This document shows, piece after piece, positions 10,721 to 20,861 of a stretch of DNA of 64,000 nucleotides (positions are counted from its first letter, which is position 1; every line of letters begins with the position of its first letter). The stretch covers positions 123,115,525 through 123,179,524 of the forward strand of contig NC_134539.1 of the NCBI RefSeq assembly GCF_050624435.1, written 5' to 3'. Origin of the DNA: Tenrec ecaudatus. Taxonomy: Eukaryota; Chordata; Mammalia; Afrosoricida; Tenrecidae. The notes beneath the pieces were generated by a model that did no database searches, was not told where the DNA came from, and saw nothing but the letters and a program-made list of their open reading frames with translations. The translations under genes and the position numbers were made by a program.

Positions 10721-11068
10721 CAGGGGACAGGTGATGAGGATGACTGGGCTCTCAGCGCCTAGGTGGACGCTGTCTATTTGGGTTTGGGCTTTGCCCCCAG
10801 GTCACGACTGGACTCTCAAAGATTCCCAGAACCCGAGTTCTAGGGAGGGAAGGGGCTGTTAATAGTGCTTTATTTGGAGGACGAAGATAATACACCCCCG
10901 CCCCCCACTCCACCATCCCCTTATGCCTTAACCAGTCCTAACACTGAGCCTGGAGACCCTTGTCCCTGGGCCCAGGGCAAGATGGGTTTAATGAAATAAT
11001 GTCAGTCCAACCTAGCCAGCCAGACCTTACTCTCAGCAGAAGAGCATTTCCCCCTGGTGTTTTGCTAG
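10721..11068. other. No recognised feature
   Basis: This is the shore of the CpG island. A C-rich run lies near 10895-10917. I see no exon or repeat. Confidence 0.4.
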
Positions 11069-11069
11069 T

Positions 11070-11225
11070 CTTTGGGTGGGCTGTTCAAACTCACCAGCGG
11101 CTCTGGGAGAAAGTTGAGGCTGTCTGCGCCCAGTAATGTAAGGATGCACATACCAGACGTCCTCCACAACTCTAAATAGGGGTCGCTATGGGCTATGGCC
11201 CTGGGCTTGGGTTTAGTTGGTTGGT
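11070..11225 (+). mobile_element. AfroSINE (old copy)
   Basis: 'tgttcaaactcaccagcggc', 'tctgggagaaagttgaggct' and 'aggggtcgctatgggctatg' follow AfroSINE order. The 5' end is missing or unrecognisable. Confidence 0.65.
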
Positions 11226-11606
11226 GAGTTAACAATAGGAAAGAGGCCTTCAGAGAATTAGGTTGTTGCTAATTTTTGAAAGATTGAGAGGAAGGGTCAT
11301 TCCAGAAAGCAAGATGGTCAGAGGGGTAGAAGGTTGAAATTCGCATTCTGGAGAGGTGGGGTGTTACTTTTCCAAGGAGAGAAGATCAAAAAGTAAGTCC
11401 ATGGTAGTCAGGAAATCCAGGGAGGTGCCAGGTGGGTGGAGTGGGGCAGAGTCCCAGTAGGAAAACAGGTCAATATGAGAAAGAATGCTGACAGCGGGGC
11501 AGGGGAAGAGAGCCAGGTCCAGCCTTAGCGCTGAGCATTGAAAGCCGCTGACTCGCTGCAATCCGGCTTTCCATAGGAAACCTGTTCTGTTGGGCAGCTA
11601 GCTATC
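11226..11606. other. No recognised feature
   Basis: Purine-rich text with no visible exon or repeat. Confidence 0.35.
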
Positions 11607-11607
11607 A

Positions 11608-11800
11608 AAAGTGGGGGGTCCTGGCAGCTCAGTAGCAGGTCTGTGTTCTAGGCTGCGAACTAAAAGATTGGCAGTGGGGACCCACCAGCTGCCCCACAGG
11701 AGAAAGATGTGGCAGTTGGCTTCCTTTGGGAACTCCATGGGGCAGTTCTACTGGATAGCAATGGGCAGCAAGATGTTAGAGGCTTCAGGATTCGCAACCG
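11608..11800 (+). mobile_element. AfroSINE (old copy)
   Basis: 'gtggggacccaccagctgcc', 'ccacaggagaaagatgtggc' and 'catggggcagttctactgga' match the AfroSINE middle in order, with heavy decay at both ends. Confidence 0.65.
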
Positions 11801-12194
11801 ATTCCAACTCCCCTTTGAAAACTGGTTTGCACCTAGACTTGGGAGTGCAAGTGAAAGTGGCTGAAATCTTCACCCCTAACTTCACTCAACTGACTTTAAA
11901 ATTTTATTTGATCAACTAAATTGTATCCATTAACATATCTGGGTGGATGTGGATGCAGGCCCAATGTTAGTTCAAAGCAAATACATCATCAGTATCACAG
12001 TACAGGTATACGAGCCTTTGATTCGCAGCTTCCTGTGTGAAGTAGCACCATGTCATTGTTTATGACTGACAACTTTGGAGCATCTGAAACAAGAGGAAAG
12101 CCTGCTGAACAAACAAAAACCATGAACAAGGTTTAGATATCATCTAAAACGCAAAAATTCCTTTGGATTATCAAGAGCTTAATGTCTAGCCTTT
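11801..12194. other. No recognised feature
   Basis: AT-rich, with no repeat or exon recognised. Confidence 0.35.
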
Positions 12195-12305
12195 ATGTGC
12201 CTCTTGGGGAAATTTCCTTGTCTCCTTAGGCCTTGATTTCCACGATTCAAAACAAGGAGGATTGAATTAGGACCATATCTAAGATCCCTTCCAGCTGACA
12301 GTATA
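12195..12305 (+). mobile_element. MIR-family SINE fragment
   Basis: 'cttgatttccacgattcaaa' followed by 'gaggattgaattaggaccat' and ending 'agatcccttccagctgaca' matches the MIR3/MIRb right half (the 'ggtcccttccagctct' ending). Confidence 0.6.
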
Positions 12306-12734
12306 AATAGGGCCAGGAAGCGAAACTGGTTATAATGTAGCAGCAACCTTCTGCTGGGGACTATTTGGGCTGCCAGAGCACCTCTCCCTGGGAGTAGATG
12401 CTGCCTTGGTTTAACACCCTAGGATATTGGTATGTTATGTAACAGATCAGTGGCTACTGTTTCTGTCTAAATAAAAGATAGTGTTAGCTGAAAGGGACGG
12501 ACCTGGAACATCGGTTCCAAGGGAGATCTGAGGACCCCTGCAGGCCTGCCGTGTCCGTGCAAGGGATGGGAAGAGCCAGCAAACAATAGACCCAGCCAGC
12601 CTCCCAACAGGAGATATGAAGCTTGTTTATGCCTTCGCCCCAGTCAAAAGAGTCTAGCACTGTGCGTAATTAAGCAGGAGGGTAGAAGTGAAATGAATCA
12701 AAGTTACTACCGAACTTCTACTGAAATCGGTCGC
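12306..12734. other. No recognised feature
   Basis: Ordinary non-coding text. I see no repeat or exon. Confidence 0.35.
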
Positions 12735-12893
12735 TGGAAAATTTGTACACAGTGGAAGGTCAGCAAAAAAGAGGAAGCTCATCAAGATGGATTGACACAG
12801 TGGCTGCAACAATGAGCTCACACATCACAATTATGGGTGTTTCGTTGTGTTGTACTCAGGGTCACTATGAGTCAGAACAACAACAGCAGCACC
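12735..12893 (+). mobile_element. RTE LINE 3' end
   Basis: 'gaaaatttgtacacagtgga', 'agatggattgacacagtggc' and 'agggtcactatgagtcagaa' followed by 'caacaacagcagcacc' are the last ~150 bp of an RTE element. The CAA/CAG-rich end is its natural 3' terminus. Confidence 0.75.
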
Positions 12894-12894
12894 T

Positions 12895-13326
12895 GAACCT
12901 AAACACTTTTTAAAAAATTATTTAAAAACATTTTATTGGGGGCTCATACAACTCTTATCACAATCCATCCATCTATCCATTGTGTCAAGCACATTTGTAC
13001 ATTTGTTGTCATCGTCATTCTCAAACATTTGCTTTCTGCTTGAGCCCTTTGTTGTTTTTTTTTAATTTTAACAATTTATTAGGGGCTCATACAATTCTTA
13101 TCACAGTTCATACATATACATACATCAATTGTATAGAGCACATCTGTACAGTCCCTGCCCTAATCATTTTTTTCTCCTCTTTTCTTTTTTTACATTTTAT
13201 TAGGGACCCATACAACTCTTATCACCATCCATACATATACATACAACAATTGTATAAAGCACATCCATACATTCCCTGCCCCAATCATTCTCAAAGCATT
13301 TGCTCTCCACGAACCTAAACACTTTT
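12895..13326 (-). mobile_element. L1-type insertion made of three successive 3' ends, 16-bp target duplication
   Basis: A 400-bp insert (12911-13310) is flanked by perfect 16-bp repeats (gaacctaaacactttt) at 12895-12910 and 13311-13326. Read on the minus strand it contains three versions of the LINE 3' terminus one after another. These are 'gggtccctaataaaatg' (ending about 13190), 'gagcccctaataaattg' (ending about 13066), and 'gagcccccaataaaatg' followed by A-rich text (ending about 12915). Each has its own polyadenylation hexamer. Either later readthrough carried extra 3' ends along, or the third unit inserted into the tail of the second. Confidence 0.8.
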
Positions 13327-13336
13327 AATCACCATT

Positions 13337-14092
13337 AAAAAAAAAAAAAAGCTCAAATTCAGTGTCAATGTTAGGCTTCTGGAGTCGTGAGACCTCAGTT
13401 CTTGGCTTTGCACAGTGAAAGGACTCACACTGAAGCCGGTTTTGTAATCCAAGTGGTTGTTATGAAGGACAGGACACGTTTCGGGTTTTATAGGCTCAAA
13501 GGGGTTCACTAAACCAGGTGAAAGAGCACCCATGCATGCAGATCTTGAGTGGATCCTGGAGGCCAGAAGCCCAAGAACCCTAGAAACTGAGAGCATGTGG
13601 GCCAAGAGGCTGTGGGCCCTGAGCACACCCAGAGTGGGCACATGTGTGCCCACACGGGGGGAGGGAGACCCTGCCCTCTACTTCCTTCAGATCAGGAGCA
13701 GGGTAAGAGAGTGTCCCAGCGAGTGCTCCCTGCCTTTATTCTAGCCCACCCCCTGGCTGGGGGAAGACATGATTGATGGTATAAGTTGACCCCATTGGCT
13801 GAATTAGGTCCACTGGAGTGATGTCATGAGCCTGGGCTTAGTTTGGTCCACCCAGGTATACCTCCCACCTGGCTGGGGGTTTGAGTATGAGCATGCTCAG
13901 TTTGGGGTTTTCACAGGTGTCTAATGGTTGCCTGATTTCTTTCCAGCCTCCTCTAGGGAGTCTTTGCAGGCATGGGAGGGACAACCCCCAGTGCCTAAGA
14001 AGCTAGCCACCTAACATCAAATTGATTCTGTCTTATAGTGACCTTCTCAGGCAGAGTAGAACTGCCCTGGTGCATGTCAGAGACTGTAATTG
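13337..14092 (-). mobile_element. AfroSINE (antisense) split by a solo LTR
   Basis: 'aagctcaaattcagtgtcaa' at 13349-13368 is the antisense SINE tail. It resumes at 14017 with 'tcaaattgattctgtcttat' and 'aggcagagtagaactgccct'. The SINE was present before the LTR at 13369-14016 landed in it. Its 5' part is replaced by the L1 fragment that begins near 14096. Confidence 0.75.
13369..14016 (-). mobile_element. Solo LTR of a class I (gammaretrovirus-like) endogenous retrovirus
   Basis: The 648-bp LTR is bounded by inverted TGTTAGG...CCTAACA and a perfect 4-bp target duplication TCAA (13365-13368 and 14017-14020), the duplication size typical of gammaretroviral integrases. On the minus strand it has CCAAT at 13798-13794, AATAAAG at 13740-13734 and TATAAAA at 13492-13486. 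No viral genes adjoin it, so it is the product of recombination between the two LTRs of a provirus. A relative lies at 16590-17169. Confidence 0.88.
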
Positions 14093-14095
14093 TAG

Positions 14096-14730
14096 GGACC
14101 TAAGACCCATCAGTAGACAATTGGACATCCCCTTACAGAAGGGTCGAGGTGAGGAGACGAGCCAGGCAGAGCGCAGTGTAGCAACAATGAAACATACCAT
14201 TTTCCTCTAGTTCCTGAATGCTTGCCCTCACCCCCCCCACCCCACTATCATGATCCCAATTCTACCTTACAAATCCGGCTAGACCAAAAGATGCACACTG
14301 GTACAGATAGGAACTGAAAACACAGGGAATCCAGGGCAGATGATCCCTTGAGGACCAGTGCTGAGAGTGGCGACACCGGGAGGGTGGAGGGAGGGTGAGG
14401 TAGAAAGGGGGAATTGATTACAAGGATCTATATATAATCTCCTCCCTAGGGGACAGACAACAGAAAAGTGGGTGAAGGGAGATGCCGGACAATGTAAGAT
14501 ATGACAAAACAATAATTTATAAATTATCAAGGGTTCATGAGGGAGGGGGGAAGGGAGAGGGGAGGAAAAAATGAGCTGATCCCAAGGGCTCAAGTAGAAA
14601 GCACATGTTTTGAGAATGATGATGGCAACAAATGTACAAACGTGCTTGACACAATGTATGTATGGATGGATTGTAATTAGAGTTGTACGAGCCCAATAAA
14701 ATGATTTCTAAAAAATCAAGAGCCTTGGAA
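14096..14730 (+). mobile_element. L1-type LINE, 5'-truncated 3' UTR copy
   Basis: From 'aattggacatccccttacag' through 'cctctagttcctgaatgctt', the G-rich 'gggagggggg' tract near 14541, and 'gttgtacgagcccaataaaa' at the 3' end, this is the same 3' UTR as the longer antisense copies at 41425 and 45948, in sense orientation. It is only non-coding sequence and interrupts the AfroSINE on its left. Confidence 0.85.
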
Positions 14731-15543
14731 ACCCTTCGTAAGGCTGCTTTGTGTCTGAATCAGAAAAAAAATTAAAAGGCAGCACATCCAAGCATTGTAT
14801 GGAGATGCTAAGATGTGAAAGAAAATTCCATCGGGACATATATTAACTGGAAAATTCCTTGTTTAACACTTGATAATCTTAGAGGCTGCTGTCTGTCTGT
14901 TGGAAGGGAAGGAGGTCTGTTTGCTGGCCTGAGTTACTAAGAAGTAACTACCAGTACCTGGCGGGTTATGTATCTGTTGTGAAATCCTGGTGATGGGAAA
15001 CTCAAGGAGAAAAAAAAAATATATATATATATATATATATTTTTTTTTTTAGAGCTGTAACAGCAAGACTGTGTCTCGGGAATAACCAGGTGACACTCTT
15101 GGAAAACCTGAAAGAGTATAAGCCGACAACCCAGAGGAACTAGCATTCCAGACCTTGTCCCTGAATGTCAGGTGGGCGTAGCATTGGTACTTGATCTGCA
15201 TGAGCAGTCACAACATGAGAAGAGGCAGGGATTTCTAGTGCAGACAAGGTCTTTAGTAAAGGAGAAAGGGGTCCTGGGACGGGTGTGTTCGGGAATGAGG
15301 AAGTACGTGGGGTGAGGCAGTGCTTTGGGTTGCTTTTCCAATGATTAAAATCCCCTTGTAGGATTTTCCTTTCAGAGTGGTATAAGCTTTTATGGCTAGG
15401 TTATAAGCCTGTACTGAATCTATATTAAATTTCAAGTTATTTTATGTAATCATGTCATGCAACCTTAGATAATCACAAGCTATCAGCAAGCAGACAATTT
15501 GTTTTGGTTTGTTTTTTCTTAAATTATACTTCATTTTTAATGA
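14731..15543. other. No recognised gene; (AT)n microsatellite at 15018-15040
   Basis: Apart from an AT dinucleotide run followed by a T-run (about 15018-15050), I recognise neither exon nor repeat. Confidence 0.4.
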
Positions 15544-16045
15544 CTGATCTGTGGTCATTTTTAAAAATCATTTAATTGGGTTTTTTTAAAATCATTTTAT
15601 TGGGGGCTCGTACAACTCATCACAGTCCATACATACATCCGTTGTGTCGAGCACATTTGTACGTTTGTTGCCATCATCATTCTCAAAACATTTGCTTTCT
15701 ACTTGAGCCCTTAGTATCGGCTCCTCATTTTCCCCCCTCCCTCTCCGCTACCCCCTCCCTCCAGAACTCTTGATAATTTATAAATTGTTATTATTTTGTC
15801 ATATTTTACACTGTCCAACGTCTCCCTTCACCACTTTTCTGTTGCCCATCTCCCAGGGAGGATGTTATAGGTAGATCCTTAAATTGGGGACTCTTACAAC
15901 TCTTGTTACAAACCACACATCAATTGTATCCCAACATATTCGGACATGTATTCCATCATTCTTTTCTAGACATTTACTTTTCCATTGAGCCCTTGGGATC
16001 AACTCCTTTTTTCCCTCTCCCTGCCCCCTGATCTGTGGTCATTTT
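15544..16045 (-). mobile_element. Nested L1-type insertions with 18-bp target duplication
   Basis: The 18-bp sequence ctgatctgtggtcatttt flanks the block at 15544-15561 and 16028-16045. The outer LINE 3' end begins 'taaaaatcatttaattggg', is interrupted at about 15580, and resumes at about 15880 ('aattggggactcttacaact'). The inner copy (about 15580-15879, 'tcattttattgggggctcgt' to 'ggttaggtagatcc'-like text) sits at the short repeat ttaattggg/ttaaattggg. Both are antisense, so the younger copy landed in the tail of the older one. Confidence 0.75.
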
Positions 16046-16157
16046 GGATTTAAAATATAAATTGTGATTAAATATGATTGAACATTGAGAAGTCTAATAT
16101 ATACCTTCATGGGAGGATTCAATCCATCAGAAGTTTTCCCAAAAAAAATGTTTTAAT

Positions 16158-16451
16158 AAAAAAAGTCACATCTTCCTGGGAGATGGACGGCAAAGAAGGG
16201 GGGGAAGGGAGACTCCGGATAGGGCAAGATATGACAAAATAACAATCTGTGGATTATCAAGGGCTCATGAGGGAGTGGGGAGTGGGGAGGGAGGGGAGAA
16301 AAAAAGAGGACCTGATGCAGAGGGCTTAAGTGGAGAGCAAATGCTTTGAGAGTGATTAGGGCAAATACAATTGATGTATGCATATGTGTGGATTGTGATA
16401 AGAGTTGTATGAGCCCCTAATAAAATGTTTTTTTTAAAAAAAGTCACATCT
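16158..16451 (+). mobile_element. L1-type 3' end with 16-bp target duplication
   Basis: The insert at 16174-16435 runs from 'gacggcaaagaagggggg' to 'gagcccctaataaaatg' plus a T/A-rich tail. It is flanked by aaaaaaagtcacatct at 16158-16173 and 16436-16451. It contains no coding sequence. Confidence 0.82.
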
Positions 16452-16454
16452 ATC

Positions 16455-17290
16455 TCCCACCGGCAGCTGGTGGTACTGCTGACTTTGTGGTTACCACCAT
16501 ACCACCAGGGCTCTGGTTACCACCGAAACCAGACTCATTTCCACTGTGGTGATTCTGACTTGCAGTGACCCCGTAGAGCAGGGTAGAACTGTCAGGTTTC
16601 TGGAGTCGGTGAGACCTTAGTTCTTGGCTTCGCACAATGAAAGAATTCACGCTCCAGCCCGTTTGTAGTCCAAGTGGGTTTTTATGAAGGTCAGGACAAG
16701 TTTCCGGTTTTAGAGTCTCAAAGGGGTTCACAACTGGACTCGGACAACTACTGGAAAAGAGCACCCATGTGTGTGGATTTGGGGCTATGTTCCTGGGAGG
16801 CCAGAAGCCCAAGAACCCTATAGGCCAGAAGCACGTGGGCCCAGACCCTCTCCCTCCCCTGCTGCTGGGAGCCAAGTAAGAGAGAGTCCCAGGCAGGCTC
16901 CCTGCCTTTATTCTAGCCCACCCCTATGGTTGATGGTATTGGTTGACCCCATTGGCTGAGTTAGGCTCACCTGGGTGATGTCATGAGTCTGAGCCTAGTC
17001 TGGCCCACTCAGGTGTACCTCCCACTTGGCTCAGGTGCTTGCGTATGAGCATGCTCAGTTTGGGTCTTCACAGGTGTCTAATTTGCCTGATTTCTTTCCA
17101 ACCTCCTCTGTGGGGGCCTTTGCAGGCATGGGAGGGACAACTCCCTGTCCCTAAGCTAGCTACCGAACAGAACTGCCCTGTGAGTTTCAGAGACTCGCTC
17201 GTTAGGAATAGAGTCCTGTCTTTTTCCAAGGAGCAGCTGGTGGTTTTGGACCACAGCCTCCTAGGGAGCAACCTACCACCACTCCACATT
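16455..17290 (-). mobile_element. AfroSINE pieces (antisense) split by a solo LTR
   Basis: An antisense SINE 5' end lies at about 16460-16512 ('ccataccaccagggctctgg'). A second antisense SINE begins with 'ctgacttgcagtgaccccgt' and is cut at 16589. It resumes at 17170 with 'gaactgccctgtgagtttca' and continues to about 17290 ('aaggagcagctggtggtttt'). Confidence 0.75.
16590..17169 (-). mobile_element. Solo LTR, same family as 13369-14016
   Basis: The 580-bp LTR starts TGTCAGG and ends CCGAACA, with a perfect 4-bp target duplication GAAC at 16586-16589 and 17170-17173. It aligns end to end with the LTR at 13369-14016, sharing 'ctcaaaggggttcac', 'cctgcctttattctagccca' and 'gagcatgctcagtttggg'. 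It lacks the TATAAAA text of that copy and carries internal deletions. No viral genes adjoin it. Confidence 0.87.
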
Positions 17291-17331
17291 GTCTCTTTAA
17301 TAACCACTAAGCACAGATTGACTCAGAGACC

Positions 17332-17520
17332 CTGTATGGTTTAAGCAGTTAAACACTGGGCTACTAATTGAAAGGTTGGAAGTTCAAACCTACCCACCAG
17401 CACCACTGAAGTAAGGCCTGGTGATCCGTTTCCGTAGATGACAGCCAAGAAATCCCTAAGGAACAATCGATCTCTGTAGCACACAAGTCACTGAGTTGAA
17501 CTGAATAACCACAGGTTTGG
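17332..17520 (+). mobile_element. AfroSINE (old subfamily)
   Basis: 'ctgtatggtttaagcagtta', 'gaaaggttggaagttcaaac' and 'tgacagccaagaaatcccta' correspond to the AfroSINE head and middle. The tail is decayed. Confidence 0.6.
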
Positions 17521-17623
17521 TTTTGCCTTCGGGCTAGAAAGAAAAGAGGAGGAGATGAAAACAGATCTGCTCAGATTTAGCTGGAAGGTTTGTTTTGGCT
17601 TTTTGATTGTTTTGTTGTTGTTG

Positions 17624-17845
17624 TTTTTTACATTTTATTAGGGGCTCATACAACTCTTATCACAATCCATACATATATCAATTGTACATTCTTTGCCCTA
17701 ATCATTTTCAAAGCATTTGCTCTCCACTTAAGCCCTTTGCATCAGGTCCTCTTTTTTCCCCCCTCCCTTCCCTCTCCCCACTCCCTCATGAGCCCTTGAT
17801 AATTTATAGATTGTTATTTTGTCATATCTTGTCGTATCCGGATTG
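17624..17845 (-). mobile_element. L1-type 3' end (antisense)
   Basis: It starts with 'tacattttattaggggctca' and runs through 'tttgctctccacttaagccc' and the C-rich 'cccccctcccttccctctcc' to 'gtcatatcttgtcgtatccg'. It is a 5'-truncated copy of about 220 bp, and the single-unit 3' end is used. Confidence 0.82.
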
Positions 17846-18302
17846 TTTGTTTTTGATGCCTTTTCCAGTAAACCTTTGAGAGTTCCCAGCATCACGCAGG
17901 TTATCAGCCCAGCTCTGAAGGTGGTGCAGTGCCCCTCCCAGATCCACCCCACCCAACGGTTTCATAGCCATTCTGTGCCAGCATCCTTGCTGTCCAAGCC
18001 CATGTTTCCACTGTTGCTATGTTGCATGTGAACAAGATCACTTTTATGTGCTCATCTTAACCATTCATCGCACTTGACATGATGACCTACAGCTCCTTCC
18101 CCTCTCCCCCACACCAGTCCACCAGCACCTCCTGTCAGCTCCACTGCAAACATCTAGCTTTGCTCTGACCCTTCCAGCTCCTCAGGCACACTTTCACCCC
18201 AGGTTCAGTTCCCCACCACTGAAACAAAATGAATCTTGCCGTAAACCAAATCACAGGGCGTTTTTGGTTTCCCAAAGCATGTAAAAGGAGGTGGGGCGGG
18301 GG
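17846..18302. other. No recognised feature
   Basis: I see neither repeat nor exon in this mildly C-rich stretch. Confidence 0.4.
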
Positions 18303-18304
18303 CA

Positions 18305-18476
18305 AATGGGGCACTACTAGTGGTGATGGGCACAGTGGCTACCGCAAGGGACTCCGGCATAGGAACAATTGTAAGGATGGCACTGGACTGGCGATGTTTT
18401 GTGCTATTGGACGTAGGTCGCTATGGGTGGGTACCGACTCAGTGGCTGGCACCTAGCAGCAACAGCAGCAGTGAGT
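18305..18476 (+). mobile_element. RTE LINE 3' end
   Basis: 'ggcataggaacaattgtaag', 'gatggcactggactggcgat' and 'ggtcgctatgggtgggtacc', ending 'ggcacctagcagcaacagca', are the terminal ~170 bp of an RTE element with its typical CAA/CAG-repeat terminus. Confidence 0.78.
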
Positions 18477-18614
18477 GCAACGATGAAGCTGATTGTGGCG
18501 ATGAAGGCACCCCTCTTCTTGATGTGATTGAGCTATTGTGTGATATGTGAATGATATACCAATAAAACGGTTGAGGGGAAAGTTCCACTATCCGGGAATC
18601 TATTAAATGTGTGA

Positions 18615-18775
18615 ACTGCATTTTAAGAGTTTGAAATATTATGAGAATTACCAACAGGTTACACAGACGCACAAAGTGAATAAATGCCGTTGGGAAAATG
18701 GTGCTCAACACATTACCACAAGCTTCCGATTTGTAAAAACAAACCCATAAGAAAGTTTGTGAAGCACAATCATGC
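18615..18775 (+). mobile_element. Tigger1-type DNA transposon end
   Basis: 'gtttgaaatattatgagaat', 'aataaatgccgttgggaaaa' and 'tggtgctcaacacattacca' followed by 'ccgatttgtaaaaacaaacc' match the last ~150 bp of Tigger1/MER2 (pogo-like Tc1/mariner superfamily). It is an ancient non-coding remnant. Confidence 0.7.
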
Positions 18776-19350
18776 TAAGGGAATACAGGAGCCATCGCTG
18801 TCCTGCTAACCGCCTTGGTCTCTGCCACCGGCATCCCTTGCCTAAAGTAACCATCAGCCCGAGGGATCTTCCTGCTGCCAATCCTTTCCCTCCAGGGCAG
18901 CTGGAAGGTCCTTCTGTGAAACAAACCCTTTGCCAGGACCCATCAAAGCTCTCCACTCAGGGGCAAACGTCTAGTCTTCCCCATCCCTCCTGCTCCTCTG
19001 CACACTCAGCTCGAGCCAACCTGGTCTTCTTTCTGCTTCTCACGACACCAGGCAACTGTCCCTGCGGGGGATATGATCATGCCTGACTGCTAACCGACAT
19101 AATTCAGGTTCCGGTCCACCCAGAGGCACCTCGGGAGAAGGGTCGAGTGATCTGCCTCGGAAAACTCAGAGCACAGGCTACTGTGGCATACGTGGGGGTG
19201 CCCAGTGAGGCAGGCCCTGGCTGGCTGGCTTGCTCTCGCATCCAGTGCCCGGCACTCAGCACATATTTGTGTAGCAGTGGACTGAATGGTCCAGCCTGCT
19301 TGCTGCCTCACCCCTTTGCCTCTGCAGTCCCTTTGTCTCTCCTCTCCTCT
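18776..19350. other. No recognised feature
   Basis: The composition is balanced. Frames up to 104 codons are present but carry no recognisable domain or exon boundaries. Confidence 0.4.
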
Positions 19351-19351
19351 T

Positions 19352-19775
19352 TGTGGCTGCTGTTGTGTCCCTTCCATTCTGACTCCTAGCGACCTTCGGG
19401 GGCAGGGTGGACCTGACCCATGGGATCGCCTAGGCTGTACGCTTTATGAAGAAGCCCTGCTAGTGGTTGCATGTGGAGCTGCTAGCCGTGGTCAGCAGTT
19501 CGGCCAGCTGCGCAGGAGAACGAGGAAGCAGTTGACTCCCATCAAGAGCTACAGTCTCAGAAACCCACGGGCAGTTCTCTCCTGCCCTCCCTAGAGGGTC
19601 ACTATGAGTCGGCGTCAACCAGATGGCAGTGAGCTTGGGTTTCTGTTCGTGGAAACTTTATGAAAGCAGATTGACAGGCCTTTTCTTGAGTGCAGCAGGG
19701 GGTGGATTTGAACTGTGGACCTTTCAGTCAGCAGCCCAGCACTTAATCCCTGTGCCACCAGGCCTTCTCCCTCTT
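19352..19775. mobile_element. AfroSINE inserted into another AfroSINE
   Basis: An antisense SINE begins 'ccattctgactcctagcgac' (about 19374) and is interrupted at 'gtacgctttatgaag' (19438-19452). A sense SINE (about 19453-19640, 'gagctgctagccgtggtcag', 'gtcactatgagtcggcgtca') follows. The antisense SINE then resumes from 'aactttatgaaagcagattg' to 'cctgtgccaccaggccttct' (about 19770). The repeated ctttatgaa at the two junctions is the likely target duplication. Confidence 0.78.
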
Positions 19776-20860
19776 CTTTGCCTGACTTAGACCTAAGATC
19801 CGCTCAAATGCCCTTGCCTTAAAGGCAATTATTCCTTTTTCTCTTCTAGTACCTTCCCTAGCACTTTATTCACCGTTCCATTGCCTCACTGAGCAGCCCA
19901 CTCAGTATTATCAATTATCCGTCCTCCCTGCCTGGAACCTTATCAGATCAGCTTTGGACCTTCCACTCCTGGCACATTGTGGGCCCTCCTGAGAGGCTGA
20001 CATCAGAGAGGAGTCCGGTGGGGATTCGAGCAGGCATGGATGAGGTCTGTTCTCAGTCCAACAGAGAGCAAGCAGTCTGACTTTGAAGTGCGGCAGCGCT
20101 GAATTGGAAACTACTCGAATGAAAGCCCACATTCTGCCGCAGTGCAATGGAAGCTTCCTGCGGGCTAGCCACCACCAGCTCTCCCACGGCCATGCCACTG
20201 GGAGATACTGCAGCTCTGCCTTGGTGGGGACGGGGTGTTGCTCCCCTCGTCCCTCCCTCCCTCCCCATCACGCAAGTCAAGTCTCATGAGATTACATCAC
20301 AGAGGACAGCCCTGTGCCATCTTCCCACTGCCTGATCACAGCAACATACTTTGTTTCTTTATGTACAATACAGTCTTTCTCTAATCCCTGGCCAAGTCAC
20401 GAAAATGGCTGATTTTGTGTCTTTCAGAATGCTAATGGGGAAGGATTGTACGTTGGCTCTCCTGGACTTACTTCACCAGATGGCTGTTACCCTCGCTGAA
20501 GCACACATTGTGTACGGAACTTTCCCCAGTCTATCTCCGTCGATTTCATCCTCAAAGAAATCTGTAGGATACTTTTTTTTTTTTAATCTCCATTTTTAAG
20601 AGGAGCTGGGGCTATGGGATTTGAACCCTGATCTAACTGGTTTCAAAGTCCTTTCTCCTTCTTCTTCTTCTTCCATACCATCAGAGAACAAAAATACTTC
20701 CTTCCTGTTCCCCTCAAATATTGCAGTTACAAGAAAACTCCCCCAGACGCCAAGCCATTCCATAAAGCGAAAGCCCACAGGAGCTAGCAGTGCTGGCCGC
20801 AACAGAGTGAGGGCACGGCAACTCCCACTCGGGCACAGCGGCGGTGACAATTGCACTGTT
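19776..20860. other. Apparently unique, non-coding
   Basis: No SINE, LINE or LTR is recognised over more than 1 kb. Frames of 60-95 codons lack family motifs. Confidence 0.4.
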
Positions 20861-20861
20861 G

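Noticed and set aside
12960..13310. Regularly spaced 'catacatatacatacatcaa' repeats resembling an array
   Set aside because: These are repeated 3' units of an L1-type element with internal ATAC/CATC simple repeats. There are no spacers of constant length and the genome is mammalian, so it is not a CRISPR array.
13369..17169. The two similar LTRs as ends of one provirus
   Set aside because: Their 4-bp target duplications differ (TCAA versus GAAC), each disrupts its own SINE, and the interval contains L1, SINE and unique sequence rather than viral genes.
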